Part shown: piece by piece, positions 8,331 through 17,800 of the stretch
How positions within the stretch are numbered: position 1 is the stretch's first letter
Layout of the letters: each line of letters begins with the position of its first letter
DNA from: an uncultured Verrucomicrobiota bacterium
GTDB taxonomy: Bacteria > Verrucomicrobiota > Verrucomicrobiia > Limisphaerales > UBA9464
DNA length: 41,326 nt
Reading direction: 5' to 3'
NCBI GenBank assembly: GCA_903880005.1
Contig: CAIRNV010000268.1
Coordinates: 1-41,326 of the forward strand
Made by a program: the position numbers and the translations under genes
The notes under the pieces: generated by a model
What the model saw: the letters and a program-made list of their open reading frames with translations, nothing else
Told to the model about the DNA's origin: nothing
Database searches by the model: none

Positions 8331-8448
8331 CGGAGCGTCTCGGTTTGATCGGTCGCGCCGGCGGGGTTTGCCTCGGCACGCCCTTTGGCCTGCGCTCGTT
8401 ACCCCGCCGGTTCCTCGACGGGGCGGGGCGCCTGGCTCACCCGTGCCG
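8331..8448 (-). repeat. Degenerate copy of the 165-bp palindromic element
   Basis: This fills nearly all of the gap between the convergent pyrF and recJ stops. Read left to right it aligns with minus-orientation copies: GGAGCGTCTCGGTTTGATCG against GGAACGATTCAGTTGGATCG, then GCGCTCGTTAC against TCGCTCGTTAC, then GGGGCGCCTGGCTCAC against CCGCGCCTCGCTCAC. The final fifty or so bases are missing. A ten-base-pair stem (CCGGCGGGGT at 8358-8367 with ACCCCGCCGG at 8401-8410) has formed within it and could serve as a bidirectional terminator. Confidence 0.65.
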
Positions 8449-8449
8449 G

Positions 8450-10180
8450 TCATGGGGTGCCTTCGATGGCACCAGGCCGGGCTGGGCGCCAATCGAGGAG
8501 CTTGAACTGCACGGATCGGCGGCCGTTGAACTCGTTGATGGAGGGCACCGCCACGAGGTCGAAGTCGGCGTGGGGCACGGGCTTGTCGCCGGCATTCCAC
8601 CAGAGGCAGTCGGCGGTCGCCCGCCCGTCCGTGACGGACAACCGCCAGTGTTGCTGTTCCTTGCCAATCTTCTGCGGGGGACGGGCGTTGCGCAGGGAAG
8701 GGAGGAGGACTTGGACGGGCGGGTTGCCTTGGCCAAAGGGCTCCAGTCGGCCGAGTTCCTCGACGGCGGCAATGTCCAGGGAGGCCAACGTGGCCGATGC
8801 GTCGATGCGCAGCCCCGGCACGAGTTGGTCGGGGGCGATGGCCGCGCGGGCGATCCGGTTGAGGCGCTCCCTCAGGGCGTCCACGCGGTCCGGGGCGACG
8901 GTGACGCCGGCCGCCATCGCATGGCCACCATGCTTCATCAGCAGGTCGTCGCACTCCCGCAGCGCCGCAGCCAGGTCGAACCCGGGAATGCTCCGCCCCG
9001 ACCCCCGCCACCCCTCGCCGTCGCCGCCAATGATGAGCGTGGGACGGTGGAATTCGCGGAGGACGCGGGATGCGACGATGCCCACGACCCCGACGTGCCA
9101 GAGGAGATGGCCCTCGACGATCACGTAGTCGTGCTCCGGGTTGAAACGGGATCGGACCATGGCGATGGCGTCGTCGGCCATGGTGCGCTCGATGGCTTGC
9201 CGTTCGCGGTTGTGGAGGTCGAGTTCCTCGGCAAGGGCCCTTGCATCGCCGGGCTCGGTGGCGAGGAGCAGGTCCAGGGCGCGACGCGCGGAGTCGAGGC
9301 GCCCGGCGGCGTTGAGGCGGGGGCCGAGTTGGAAGCCGACGTGCTCGACCCGGACTTGATCCACGACGCCCGCGACCTCCTTGAGCGCAACGACCCCGGG
9401 ACGCTCCGACGTGGCCAGGCGCTGGAGTCCCATGCTGGCGAGGATGCGGTTCTCGCGGACCAGTGGGACGAGGTCCGCGACGGTGCCGAGGGCGACGAGG
9501 TCGAGGAGGGGACGGAGGTCGTAGGCATCGAAGCCCGGGAGCTGCTGGCGGCGTCCCTCCTTGAGCAGTGCATGCGCCAGCTTGAAGGCCAGCCCGGCGG
9601 AGCACAGCTCGTGGTCGTGGAGTCCCAGTTGCGGGTTGACCAGCGCGACGGGCTCCGCCGGCGTGTCGCCGGGTTGGTGATGGTCCACGACGATCGCCTC
9701 GACGCCTTGGGAGCCCAGCCATCGGATGGGTTCCCGCGCGGTGGAGCCGCAATCCACCGCGACGAGAAGCGGCGCGGGGCGCATCGCGTGGCAATTCCTC
9801 GCGGCGTCCATCGTCAGGCCATAGCCCTCCTTGAACCGGTCCGGGAGGTAATGCCCGACCGACCACCCAAGGTCCGTGAGGACCCGGGTGAGAAGGGCGA
9901 GCGACGTCACGCCGTCCACGTCGTAGTCGCCGAACAGCGTGACGTGCTCGCCGCGCACGCGGGCATCGAGCAGCCGCTGGACCGCCCCCTGCATGTTGGG
10001 AAGGCGAAACGGGTCGGCCAGGTCCTTGAGGCGCGGTGCCAGGAATGCGGAGGCCTCGCCGGGGTCGCCCAGCCCACGTGCCAGGAGGCAGGCGGCGGTG
10101 ATCTCGCGCACCCCAAGGGCCTGCTGGATCACTCGCGACTCCAGCGGGCGCGGCGGCAACGGATCCCAGCGAAAGCGCAT
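8450..10180 (-). CDS. recJ: Single-stranded-DNA-specific exonuclease RecJ
   Basis: A 576-residue 5'-3' single-strand exonuclease of the DHH superfamily, used in recombination and mismatch repair. The metal-binding motifs are visible: GDYDVDG (about residue 84), LLVAVDCGST, and VVDHHQPGD with the DHH at about 166-168. HVGFQLGPRLNAAGRLDSA corresponds to the later conserved motif, followed by the DHHA1 domain (GGHAMAAG) and a C-terminal OB-like domain. I favour ATG 10180 (MRFRWDPLPPRPL), which fits the family start. ATG 10231 in the same frame would add 17 residues and overlap the end of the TerC gene. It is the last gene of the minus-strand group with the TerC and PQQ-propeller genes. Confidence 0.95.
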   Translation of the reverse strand: MRFRWDPLPPRPLESRVIQQALGVREITAACLLARGLGDPGEASAFLAPRLKDLADPFRLPNMQGAVQRLLDARVRGEHVTLFGDYDVDGVTSLALLTRVLTDLGWSVGHYLPDRFKEGYGLTMDAARNCHAMRPAPLLVAVDCGSTAREPIRWLGSQGVEAIVVDHHQPGDTPAEPVALVNPQLGLHDHELCSAGLAFKLAHALLKEGRRQQLPGFDAYDLRPLLDLVALGTVADLVPLVRENRILASMGLQRLATSERPGVVALKEVAGVVDQVRVEHVGFQLGPRLNAAGRLDSARRALDLLLATEPGDARALAEELDLHNRERQAIERTMADDAIAMVRSRFNPEHDYVIVEGHLLWHVGVVGIVASRVLREFHRPTLIIGGDGEGWRGSGRSIPGFDLAAALRECDDLLMKHGGHAMAAGVTVAPDRVDALRERLNRIARAAIAPDQLVPGLRIDASATLASLDIAAVEELGRLEPFGQGNPPVQVLLPSLRNARPPQKIGKEQQHWRLSVTDGRATADCLWWNAGDKPVPHADFDLVAVPSINEFNGRRSVQFKLLDWRPARPGAIEGTP

Positions 10181-10217
10181 GTCAGGGCAGGGATGGGGCT
10201 GGGACGCGGCGGCGTGG

Positions 10218-11213
10218 TCAGGACGACGCATCCCCCGGAGGAGTGCGCTCGCGCCATGCCACGATCATGGAAGCCGCCATGGACACCATGATGATGGCGA
10301 TGACGGCCGCGAGGGAGACGTTGGTCAGGTGCTCGCCCAGCCATCGCTTGAGCCACGTCTCCGCCAGCATCTTGGACCCGATGAGCGCCAGGACGAGCGA
10401 CAGCCCGTACTTGAGGTAGCGGAAGTAGCCCATCGCGCTGGCCAGCACGAAATACAGCGAGCGCAGCCCGAGGATGGCGAACACGTTGGATGTGAAGATC
10501 AAGAAGGGCTCCGACGTGATCCCAAAGATGGCCGGGATCGAGTCGAGCGCGAACACGACGTCGGTGGTCTCCACGACGACCAGCACAAGGAACAGGGGGG
10601 TGAAGCGCAGCGATCCCTCGACGCGCGTCGTGAAGCGCTCGCCGTCAAACGAGTTGGTGAACGGAAGGAGGCGGCGGGCAAGGCGAACGACCGCCTTGTC
10701 ACCCAGCGAGGCCCCGTCGTCGTCCGCGCCCGAGAAGGCCATCTTGGCCCCGGTGAAGACGAGGAAGGCCCCCATGATGTAGAGGATGAAATGGAAGCGC
10801 TGGACCAGCTCGCTGCCCGCCCAAATCATGACGCCACGCATCGCGAGCGCGCCCAGGATGCCCCAGAACAGCACGCGGTGCTGCCATGACTTGGGCACCT
10901 TGAAGTAGGAAAAGATCAGGGCGATGACGAAGACGTTGTCCATCGAAAGGGACAACTCCACCAGGTAGCCCGTGACAAAGGCCGTCGTCCACGCGGGCGT
11001 CCATGCGGGCACCAGCCGCGGTCCCACCCAGAAGGCAAACAGCATCGCGGCACAGGCCCATGCCGACGTCCAGCCCATCGCCTCCCGAAACGTGACCTCG
11101 CGGCTGGTCCGGTGAAACAGGCCCAGGTCGATCGCCAGGGCGACCACGACGAAGGCCGCAAAGGCCGCCCAATAGATGGGACCGGCGCCCGTGGATGGAA
11201 TGAGCGCAAACAT
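10218..11213 (-). CDS. TerC/Alx-family integral membrane protein
   Basis: A 331-residue membrane protein with about nine hydrophobic segments. The TerC signatures are clear: VELSLSMDNVFVIALIFSYF in the first half and VVVETTDVVFALDSIPAIFG in the second, each carrying the acidic residues thought to bind metal. TerC/Alx proteins are linked to manganese export, tellurite resistance or metal supply to secreted proteins. It sits 18 bases after the PQQ-propeller gene and just before recJ, so it is probably co-transcribed with both. No riboswitch of the Mn2+-sensing type (yybP-ykoY) is recognisable before the operon. Confidence 0.92.
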   Translation of the reverse strand: MFALIPSTGAGPIYWAAFAAFVVVALAIDLGLFHRTSREVTFREAMGWTSAWACAAMLFAFWVGPRLVPAWTPAWTTAFVTGYLVELSLSMDNVFVIALIFSYFKVPKSWQHRVLFWGILGALAMRGVMIWAGSELVQRFHFILYIMGAFLVFTGAKMAFSGADDDGASLGDKAVVRLARRLLPFTNSFDGERFTTRVEGSLRFTPLFLVLVVVETTDVVFALDSIPAIFGITSEPFLIFTSNVFAILGLRSLYFVLASAMGYFRYLKYGLSLVLALIGSKMLAETWLKRWLGEHLTNVSLAAVIAIIMVSMAASMIVAWRERTPPGDASS

Positions 11214-11231
11214 GGGGGCAGGGCGCGGGTC

Positions 11232-12554
11232 CTATCGGGATGCGGGCGAAGCCTCCCCGATGCCGTACAGGGCCTTGTGGGTTCGCAGGAACACCTGGCC
11301 GTCCGACATCGCGAGGGTGGAGTTGGACAACTCGCCCACGGGGTTCGTCGCCAGCCTCTCGAAGACCGGCGCCGCGCGAAGGACGATCGTGTCGCCCGAT
11401 CGGTTGACCACGTAGAGGCGGTCGCCCGCCAGCGTCATGGACGACCACGTCGCGCCGTCGGCGCCCGTCGATGGCAGTCGCTCCTCCCACAGCAGCTTCC
11501 CGGTGGCCAGGTGCAGGCATTGGGCGAAGCCGTCCGTGGTGCTGAGGTACGCGTGGCCGTTGAAGAGGATGGGTGAGCCAATGCGGTGCTTCTTGGCGCG
11601 GCGTTCCCAGTACAAGCGCTTGCCCGTCACGTCGCCGTCGCCGCCCGGTTCCACGAGGATCGTCGAGCCAAAGTAACCGCCCATCGCCAGCACCTTGCCT
11701 TCGCCCACGCTGGCGGACGTGTACACCAGGGGGTTCATGCCCTCGCTCCACCAAACGCGTTGGCCATTGGCGGCGGAAAAGGCCAGCAGTCGGTTGGATG
11801 CCGGCAGGATGACCTCGTCCCGTCCAAGGTGGGGCCCCTTCGTCACGCGGGCGACCAGCGGCGTGCTGAAGCTCCCCAACATGCCGTCCGACTTGCCCGC
11901 GAAACCGTCGAAGCGCTCGGACGGCTGCTCCTCGGGGATGGCTGTCTTCCAGCGTGTGACGCCCGTCGCCTTGTCGAGCGCGTACAAGGCGGAGTCCTTG
12001 CCCGGCCCGTGGTACACCAACACAAGGTCGCCGTGCAGGACGGGGGACGAGCCCTGGCCCCAATTATGGCGCTGCGGCCCAAGGTCCGTCAGCCACAGGC
12101 GCTTGCCCTCGAAGTCGTACGCCGCAATCCCCGCCGACGCGAAGCTCGCCACCACCACCTTGCCGTCGGTCACCGGCGACGCGGCGCAGTGGGGGTTCGT
12201 CTCATGGCGCGTGTCAGGGCCTTCCAGCGCGACGCCTCGCTCCCAAAGAAGCCGCCCGGTCCCGCGGTCAAAGCACATCAGGTTGCGGCGCGCTCCGTCC
12301 TCGCGCGCCTGTGTCACGAACACGCGGTCACCCCACACGATCGGGCTCGAATTCCCGGGCTCCGGGAGCTCGGTACGCCAAAGGATGTTCTTCGACGGGC
12401 CCTTCTCCGACCAAGTCCATTGAAGCGGGAAGCGGGTTTCCGGGGAGATCTGGTTGGCATCAGGTCCGCGCCACGAGGGCCAGTTGCCCGCTTGGGCGAC
12501 GCACCACGCGGCCGTCACGAGGAGCACCAACGCCTTGCTTAGGGATGTTCGCAT
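11232..12554 (-). CDS. Secreted PQQ-like beta-propeller protein
   Basis: A 440-residue exported protein. It begins with a signal peptide (MRTSLSKALVLLVTAAWCVAQ), followed by WPSWRGPDAN, a start often seen in planctomycete and verrucomicrobial proteins of this type. The body is built from PQQ-like repeats with the typical pattern of a variable blade, a CFDRGTGRLLWE-type strand and a DG-K turn; LDKATGVTRWKT and LHLATGKLLWE are further examples. I see no cysteine-pair or haem motif of a quinoprotein dehydrogenase, so it is more likely a scaffold or BamB-like protein than an enzyme. It heads the minus-strand group with the TerC gene and recJ. Confidence 0.88.
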   Translation of the reverse strand: MRTSLSKALVLLVTAAWCVAQAGNWPSWRGPDANQISPETRFPLQWTWSEKGPSKNILWRTELPEPGNSSPIVWGDRVFVTQAREDGARRNLMCFDRGTGRLLWERGVALEGPDTRHETNPHCAASPVTDGKVVVASFASAGIAAYDFEGKRLWLTDLGPQRHNWGQGSSPVLHGDLVLVYHGPGKDSALYALDKATGVTRWKTAIPEEQPSERFDGFAGKSDGMLGSFSTPLVARVTKGPHLGRDEVILPASNRLLAFSAANGQRVWWSEGMNPLVYTSASVGEGKVLAMGGYFGSTILVEPGGDGDVTGKRLYWERRAKKHRIGSPILFNGHAYLSTTDGFAQCLHLATGKLLWEERLPSTGADGATWSSMTLAGDRLYVVNRSGDTIVLRAAPVFERLATNPVGELSNSTLAMSDGQVFLRTHKALYGIGEASPASR

Positions 12555-12941
12555 CGGACGAGGCTATCGAGGTTCGCCTTGGCCCGCCACCCGGTTTTCT
12601 GGGCGAAATGCCCGGCGCGGCACGAGTCCCTTCGTCGGGATGGGCCTTGGAAAAAGCCTGCGGACGTTCCTCCAAATCTTGTGTTAGCCGGGCCCGCTTC
12701 CTCCATGCCCAACCGCTTCATGAATGCGCTTCGCTCATGGTCTTAATTTGCAAGTGTTTGAGAAAACTCATTGCATGACGAAGGCAAAGTGTGTAGCGGT
12801 CTCACCAGCCGAAAGTTCGACCGCCCCGGGCTTCTGTCCCGGAGGCTGGCTTCCCCAAGTCTTTGTTCCTGCGGCCCCGCCTAGCGTTTCGCCGCCCTTT
12901 TGGGTTCGGGCTCTTCCGGCGCCCACCAGTCCGTATCAGTC
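12555..12941. promoter_or_regulatory. Divergent control region between the PQQ-propeller gene and rho
   Basis: About 390 bases without a gene. An AT-rich island at 12741-12775 stands out in this GC-rich context and contains an imperfect dyad (TGCAA...TTTGAG-AAAA-CTCA...TTGCA). It is the best candidate for the rho promoter. That would leave a leader of about 160-190 bases with a small stem (CCGGG at 12826-12830, CCCGG at 12838-12842). Long leaders are common at autoregulated rho genes, but the transcription start here is inferred. Confidence 0.4.
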
Positions 12942-14858
12942 ATGAGCAACGAAAACACCGCGCCGAGGCAGTCCCAAGGCGCCCAAGGTCCCGGAAGCCC
13001 AGGCGATGCCGCCGACAACTCGTCGCGCGATCGCTACCAAGACCGCGACCGCTATTCGGAGCGTCCTCGGTCTCGCGATGACGACCGTCCCCGCGACGAC
13101 CGTCCCCGCGACGACCGCCCCCGCGACGACCGTCCCCGCGACGACCGCCCCCGCGACGACCGTCCCCGCGACGACCGCCCGCGCGACGACCGTCCCCGTG
13201 ACGACCGTCCCCGTGACGACCGTCCCCGTGACGACCGTCCCCGTGACGACCGTCCCCGTGACGACCGTCCCCGTGACGACCGTCCCCGCGACGACCGCCC
13301 CCGCGACGACCGCCCCCGCGACGACCGTCCCCGCGACGACCGTCCCCGCGACGACCGCCCCCGCGACGACCGTCCCCGCGACGACCGTCCCCGCGACGAC
13401 CGTCCCCGCGACGACCGCCCCCGTGACGACCGTCCCCGCGACGACCGCCCCCGCGATGATCGCCCCCGCGATGATCGCCCCCGCGACGATCGCCCCCGGG
13501 ATGATCGCGACCGGTCTTCTGATGGGCGGGATGACCGCGACCGGGATCGAAACCTCGATTCGAGGGATTCCCGAGATAACCGTGACCGCGACCGTCGTCC
13601 TCAAGGCGGCGGTGGAGGTGGAGGTGGTGGAGGCGGCCACCGTCATCATGGCGGGCATCGTCACCATGGCGGACGTGGAGGCGGAGGCGGAGGCGGAGGT
13701 GGTGGTGGCGGTGGCCAACGTGGTGGGCAGCAAGGCCCGCCTCAGGTCCAGGCCGACCCTGTCATTCACGAGGGTTACCTTGAGATCTCGGAGAAGGGCT
13801 TCGGCTTCCTTCGTTCTGCCAAGGCCCATTTTGCACCGAAGCCGAGCGACGTCTTCCTGACGCCGGACTCCATCAAGCGGCTGGCGCTTCGCGAGGGGAG
13901 CCAGATCAAGTGCACGGTGAATCCGCCGCATCGTGGCAACAGCCCGCAGCTTCGGGAGGTTCTGGAGGTGAACCAACGCCCGTACCAGGAGTACCTGCAC
14001 GCGCTGCGCTTCGAGAACCTCACGACCATCGATCCGGTGGACAAGTTCCTGCTCGAGACGACGCCGGACCTGCTGGAGACGCGGATCATCGACTTGGTGA
14101 CGCCGATTGGTAAGGGCACGCGCGGGCTGATCGTGGCCCCGCCGCGCACGGGCAAGACGACGGTCCTCAAGCAGATCTGCAACGCAATCACGACGAACCA
14201 CCCGGATGTCCACTGCCTCGTGCTCCTGATCGACGAGCGGCCCGAGGAGGTCACCGACTTCCAGCGCTCGGTGAAGGCCGAGGTCGTGGCGTCGAGCAAC
14301 GACCAGGACTTGGAAACCCACGTGCGCCTGAGCCGGTTCATGATTGAGCGAGCGAAGCGGATGGTGGAGTCAGGCAAGGACGTGTTCGTGCTGCTGGATT
14401 CGCTGACACGCGTGGCCCGCGCCTACAACTCGGTGCATGGCGGCTCGGGCCGCACGATGACCGGCGGCGTGGATGCCCGTGCGTTGGAGATCCCGCGCAA
14501 GATGTTCGCCGCCGCCCGCAAGGTGGAGGAGGGCGGATCGCTCACGATCCTCGCGACGGCGCTGATCGACACCGGGTCGCGCATGGACGAGCTGATCTTC
14601 CAGGAGTTCAAGGGCACCGGTAACATGGAGTTGATCCTGGACCGCAAGCTTGCGGAGCGTCGTCTGTTCCCGGCGATCGACATCCCGAAGTCGGGCACGC
14701 GGAAGGAGGAGAAGCTCTTCCCGCCGAAGTACCTCGAGGCGATCCGCAAGTTGCGCCGGATGATGACGGACCTCCAACCGGTCGAGGCGATGGAGACGCT
14801 CCTGGGAGCACTCCGGAAGTACAAGACCAACGAGGAGCTCCTGGCCAAGCTGTCGTGA
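12942..14858 (+). CDS. rho: Transcription termination factor Rho with a giant disordered N-terminal insert
   Basis: A 638-residue hexameric RNA helicase that ends transcription. The conserved core starts at about residue 278 (GYLEISEKGFGFLR, the RNA-binding cold-shock-like domain). It continues with DLVTPIGKGTRGLIVAPPRT, the P-loop Lys at about 405, the Walker B region VLLIDERPEEVTD, and the Q-loop and R-loop motifs; no core residue seems missing. Before it lies a huge low-complexity arm: residues 47-186 are 28 perfect DDRPR repeats, then Asp/Arg/Ser-rich sequence, then Gly-rich runs with HRHHGG repeats to about 262. Rho from E. coli is about 419 residues. The ATG at 12942 is chosen over an upstream in-frame GTG at 12900. 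The stop overlaps the mfd start (TGATG). Confidence 0.95.
   Translation: MSNENTAPRQSQGAQGPGSPGDAADNSSRDRYQDRDRYSERPRSRDDDRPRDDRPRDDRPRDDRPRDDRPRDDRPRDDRPRDDRPRDDRPRDDRPRDDRPRDDRPRDDRPRDDRPRDDRPRDDRPRDDRPRDDRPRDDRPRDDRPRDDRPRDDRPRDDRPRDDRPRDDRPRDDRPRDDRPRDDRPRDDRDRSSDGRDDRDRDRNLDSRDSRDNRDRDRRPQGGGGGGGGGGGHRHHGGHRHHGGRGGGGGGGGGGGGGQRGGQQGPPQVQADPVIHEGYLEISEKGFGFLRSAKAHFAPKPSDVFLTPDSIKRLALREGSQIKCTVNPPHRGNSPQLREVLEVNQRPYQEYLHALRFENLTTIDPVDKFLLETTPDLLETRIIDLVTPIGKGTRGLIVAPPRTGKTTVLKQICNAITTNHPDVHCLVLLIDERPEEVTDFQRSVKAEVVASSNDQDLETHVRLSRFMIERAKRMVESGKDVFVLLDSLTRVARAYNSVHGGSGRTMTGGVDARALEIPRKMFAAARKVEEGGSLTILATALIDTGSRMDELIFQEFKGTGNMELILDRKLAERRLFPAIDIPKSGTRKEEKLFPPKYLEAIRKLRRMMTDLQPVEAMETLLGALRKYKTNEELLAKLS
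13080..13499 (+). repeat. 15-bp minisatellite, 28 tandem units inside rho
   Basis: Twenty-eight in-frame 15-base units fill exactly 420 bases and each encodes DDRPR. Units differ only at synonymous sites: CGT or CGC in the first Arg codon, GAC or GAT for Asp, and CGC, CGT or CGG for the last Arg. Runs of identical variants occur, for example a block around 13190-13275 in which the unit ends in CGT. This pattern points to expansion by slippage or unequal exchange, with selection holding the protein sequence. Confidence 0.97.
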
Positions 14859-17800
14859 TGTCGGACGTCGGGGGCGGCCCTGGTCCATTCGGGCCGGCCC
14901 CCGATGGAGCCCGTCTGATGGCTCAGGATCCAGCCGGCACGACCGATCCAATTGAATCGGGTCCGGGTGACGCGAACCGTTCCCGCCGAGCCGCGAGAAC
15001 CCAGCCAAGGCCTTCCGCAGTGGACACGATTGAGCCCAGGCCACCCGGCCTGTTTCCAGCGGCCTTCTTGGAGTCCTTGAGGGCGTCGCCGTCGCCTGCC
15101 GGCGTCCGGGTCTTGGAGCATGTGGCGGCGGCGGCATGGGGGCATCTCGTCACCTTGCTTTCCTTGGCCCGGCCCGGCGCGACGGTGCTGGTCGTCGTGG
15201 ATGGCGTGAAGGCACAGGAGGCGTTGCACGCGGACATCGCGACATGGCGGGCCCCTGGGCCGCCGCCGTTGTTCTTCCCGGCCTGGGAGGTTCTTCCGCA
15301 CGAGAAGAAGCTGCCCCACGCGGATGTCATCTCGGAACGGTTGGGCACGTTGCTGGCCTTGGCCGGGACGATTCGGTTGGATCGGTCGTGCCCGCAGGAT
15401 CTTCCTCCACAAGAGCCTCATCCTTCGCTCGTTGACCCGCACGGGCGGGACGCCTCGCTCACAACGCCCACCGAGCCGAATCGTCGCGGCGAAGGGGACG
15501 GTTCCCCCGTCGCCGGGCCCGCGCGGGTCATCGTGGCGTCGGCGGTGGCCTTGATGCAGCGCACCTTCGCCCCCGCCGACCTGCGCGCGCGGATGCGATG
15601 CATCCGGAAGGGAGACCGATGCAACCCGCTGGACCTGATCGAATGGCTGGAGGACCAGGGGTACGAGCCGGAGACACAGGTGACGGGGAAGGGGGAGATC
15701 GCGTGGCGAGGCGGCATCGTGGACGTGTGGCCGTTGCCCTCGCCATGGCCAGTGCGCATCGAGTTCTTCGGCGACGAGGTGGAGTCGCTGCGTGAGTTTG
15801 ACCCGCAGGCGCAGGTTTCGCGGGAGGTCGTGGACGAGGTCCTGCTTTCGCCCGCCGGCGAGCTTGGGTTGCTGCAACCCCGCGGTGACGGCCCGCCCGG
15901 CCCGATGGGTTCCATCGTTGAATACCTGCCCGACGAGACCGTGGTGGTGTGGTGCGACCTCGACGCCCTGCGGGTTCACGCGATGGGATACGGGCAGCAG
16001 CTTCCCGAGGGGTCTCCCTTCGTGATGTCGTGGGACGCGCTTGAGGAGGGGATACACGGGCGTGGCTTGGCGCAAATCCTCGTGGCGGACGCCGTCGAGG
16101 CCGTCGGGGAGGCGACGCCGGGCGATGGTGTGGATGTCCCGCCGGATCCCGGCGAGGCCCTGGAGTGGAAGGGGATGGACGCCTACCGGCCCATGGGCGC
16201 GACGTTGCCGGATCCGCAGGTGGCGGAGGCGCAGCGACGGGACTTTTTCCTCCAGCTTCACCGGTGGCAGCGGCAACGGCAGGAAGTCCATGTGTTTTGC
16301 GGGCACGCGGGGGAAAGACAGCGATTCCTCGAGCTGTGGCGCGAGTTTGGCTTGGGCGACTCGCCGCCGCCGGTGCACCTGGGCTTGATGGGGCGTGGTT
16401 TCCTCGTGCCGTCGGCCGGGCTCGTGGTGGTCACGGACGCCGAGATCTACGGGCGGTACAAGGTGCAGCGGCCACGGCGGCTGAAGTCGCCCCATGCACA
16501 GGCGGTGCGGTCGGTGTTCGAGATCGACTTCAACGACTTCGACGAAGGGGATCACGTCGTGCACCTGGAGCATGGCATTGGCATTTACCGGGGGCTGGCG
16601 CGCCTGCCTTCGCCGCGGCGACGGCACGGGGCAGGGGACGAGCCGGAGGGGCCGGGCGAGGAGTGCCTGGCGATTGAGTACGCGCCGTCCTCGCCGGGCG
16701 GGGAGGCGCCTCGCATCTACGTCCCGCTGGCCGAGGCGCACCTCGTGAGCAAGTACGTGGGCGCGGGCAAGGCCAGGCCCCAGCTTTCGACGCTTTCGGG
16801 GACCCGCTGGACGAAGGCGAAGGAGCAGGCGCACAAGGCCGTCCGGGACCTTGCCTCGCAGTTGCTTGCGGTGCAGGCCGAGCGGGCCTCGGTCACCGGG
16901 CATCCCTGCGCGGCGGACACCCCGTGGCAACGGGAGTTCGAGGCCTCGTTCGAGTACGAGGAAACGCCGGACCAAATCAGGGCCATCGATGCCGCCAAGG
17001 CGGACATGGAATCGGCGAGGCCCATGGACCGCCTGCTGTGCGGCGACGTGGGCTTCGGGAAGACGGAGGTCGCCATTCGGGCGGCGTTCAAGTCCGTGAT
17101 GGGCGGCAAGCAGGTGGCCGTGCTGGTGCCCACGACCGTGCTGGCCCAGCAGCACTTCAACAACCTCCGCGACCGCATGGCGGAATACCCCGTCCGCATC
17201 GAGTTGCTCTCCCGGTTTCGCACGGCGCGGCAGCAGCGTGCCGTGATGGAGGCGGCGGCCGCCGGGACCGTGGACATCGTCGTGGGCACCCACCGGATCG
17301 TCTCGCCGGACGTCCAGTTCAAGGACCTCGGCCTGGTGATCGTCGATGAGGAGCAGAAGTTCGGCGTCCGCCACAAGGAGCAGTTCAAGCTGCTGCGCCG
17401 GACCGTGGACGTGCTCACCCTCAGCGCCACGCCGATCCCAAGGACGTTGTACCTCGCGCTCACCGGCGCACGGGACCTCTCGACCCTCGAGACGCCCCCG
17501 CAGGACCGGTTGCCCGTGGAGACGGTCGTGGCCAACCACGACGAACGCCTCGTGCGGGACGCGGTGCGACGCGAGCTGAACCGCGCCGGGCAGGTGTACT
17601 ACCTCCACAACCGCGTTTCCACGATCGAGGCGACGGCGCTCCGCCTGCGAGCGCTCGTGCCCGACGCGCGGGTGGTCGTCGGGCACGGCCAGATGGAGCC
17701 GGATGACCTCGAGCGGGTGATGACGCAGTTCGTCAATGGCGACGCGGACGTCCTGGTGTGCACCACCATCATTGAGAGCGGCCTCGATATCCCGAACGCC

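Noticed and set aside
13080-13499. The tandem 15-mer array as a CRISPR.
   Set aside because: There are no spacers; the units abut directly and are in frame with rho.
12936-14321. A long minus-strand frame opposite rho with TVVAG-type repeats resembling a hydrophobic repeat protein.
   Set aside because: It is only the complementary reading of the DDRPR minisatellite and the rho core; the plus-strand frame has a full Rho.
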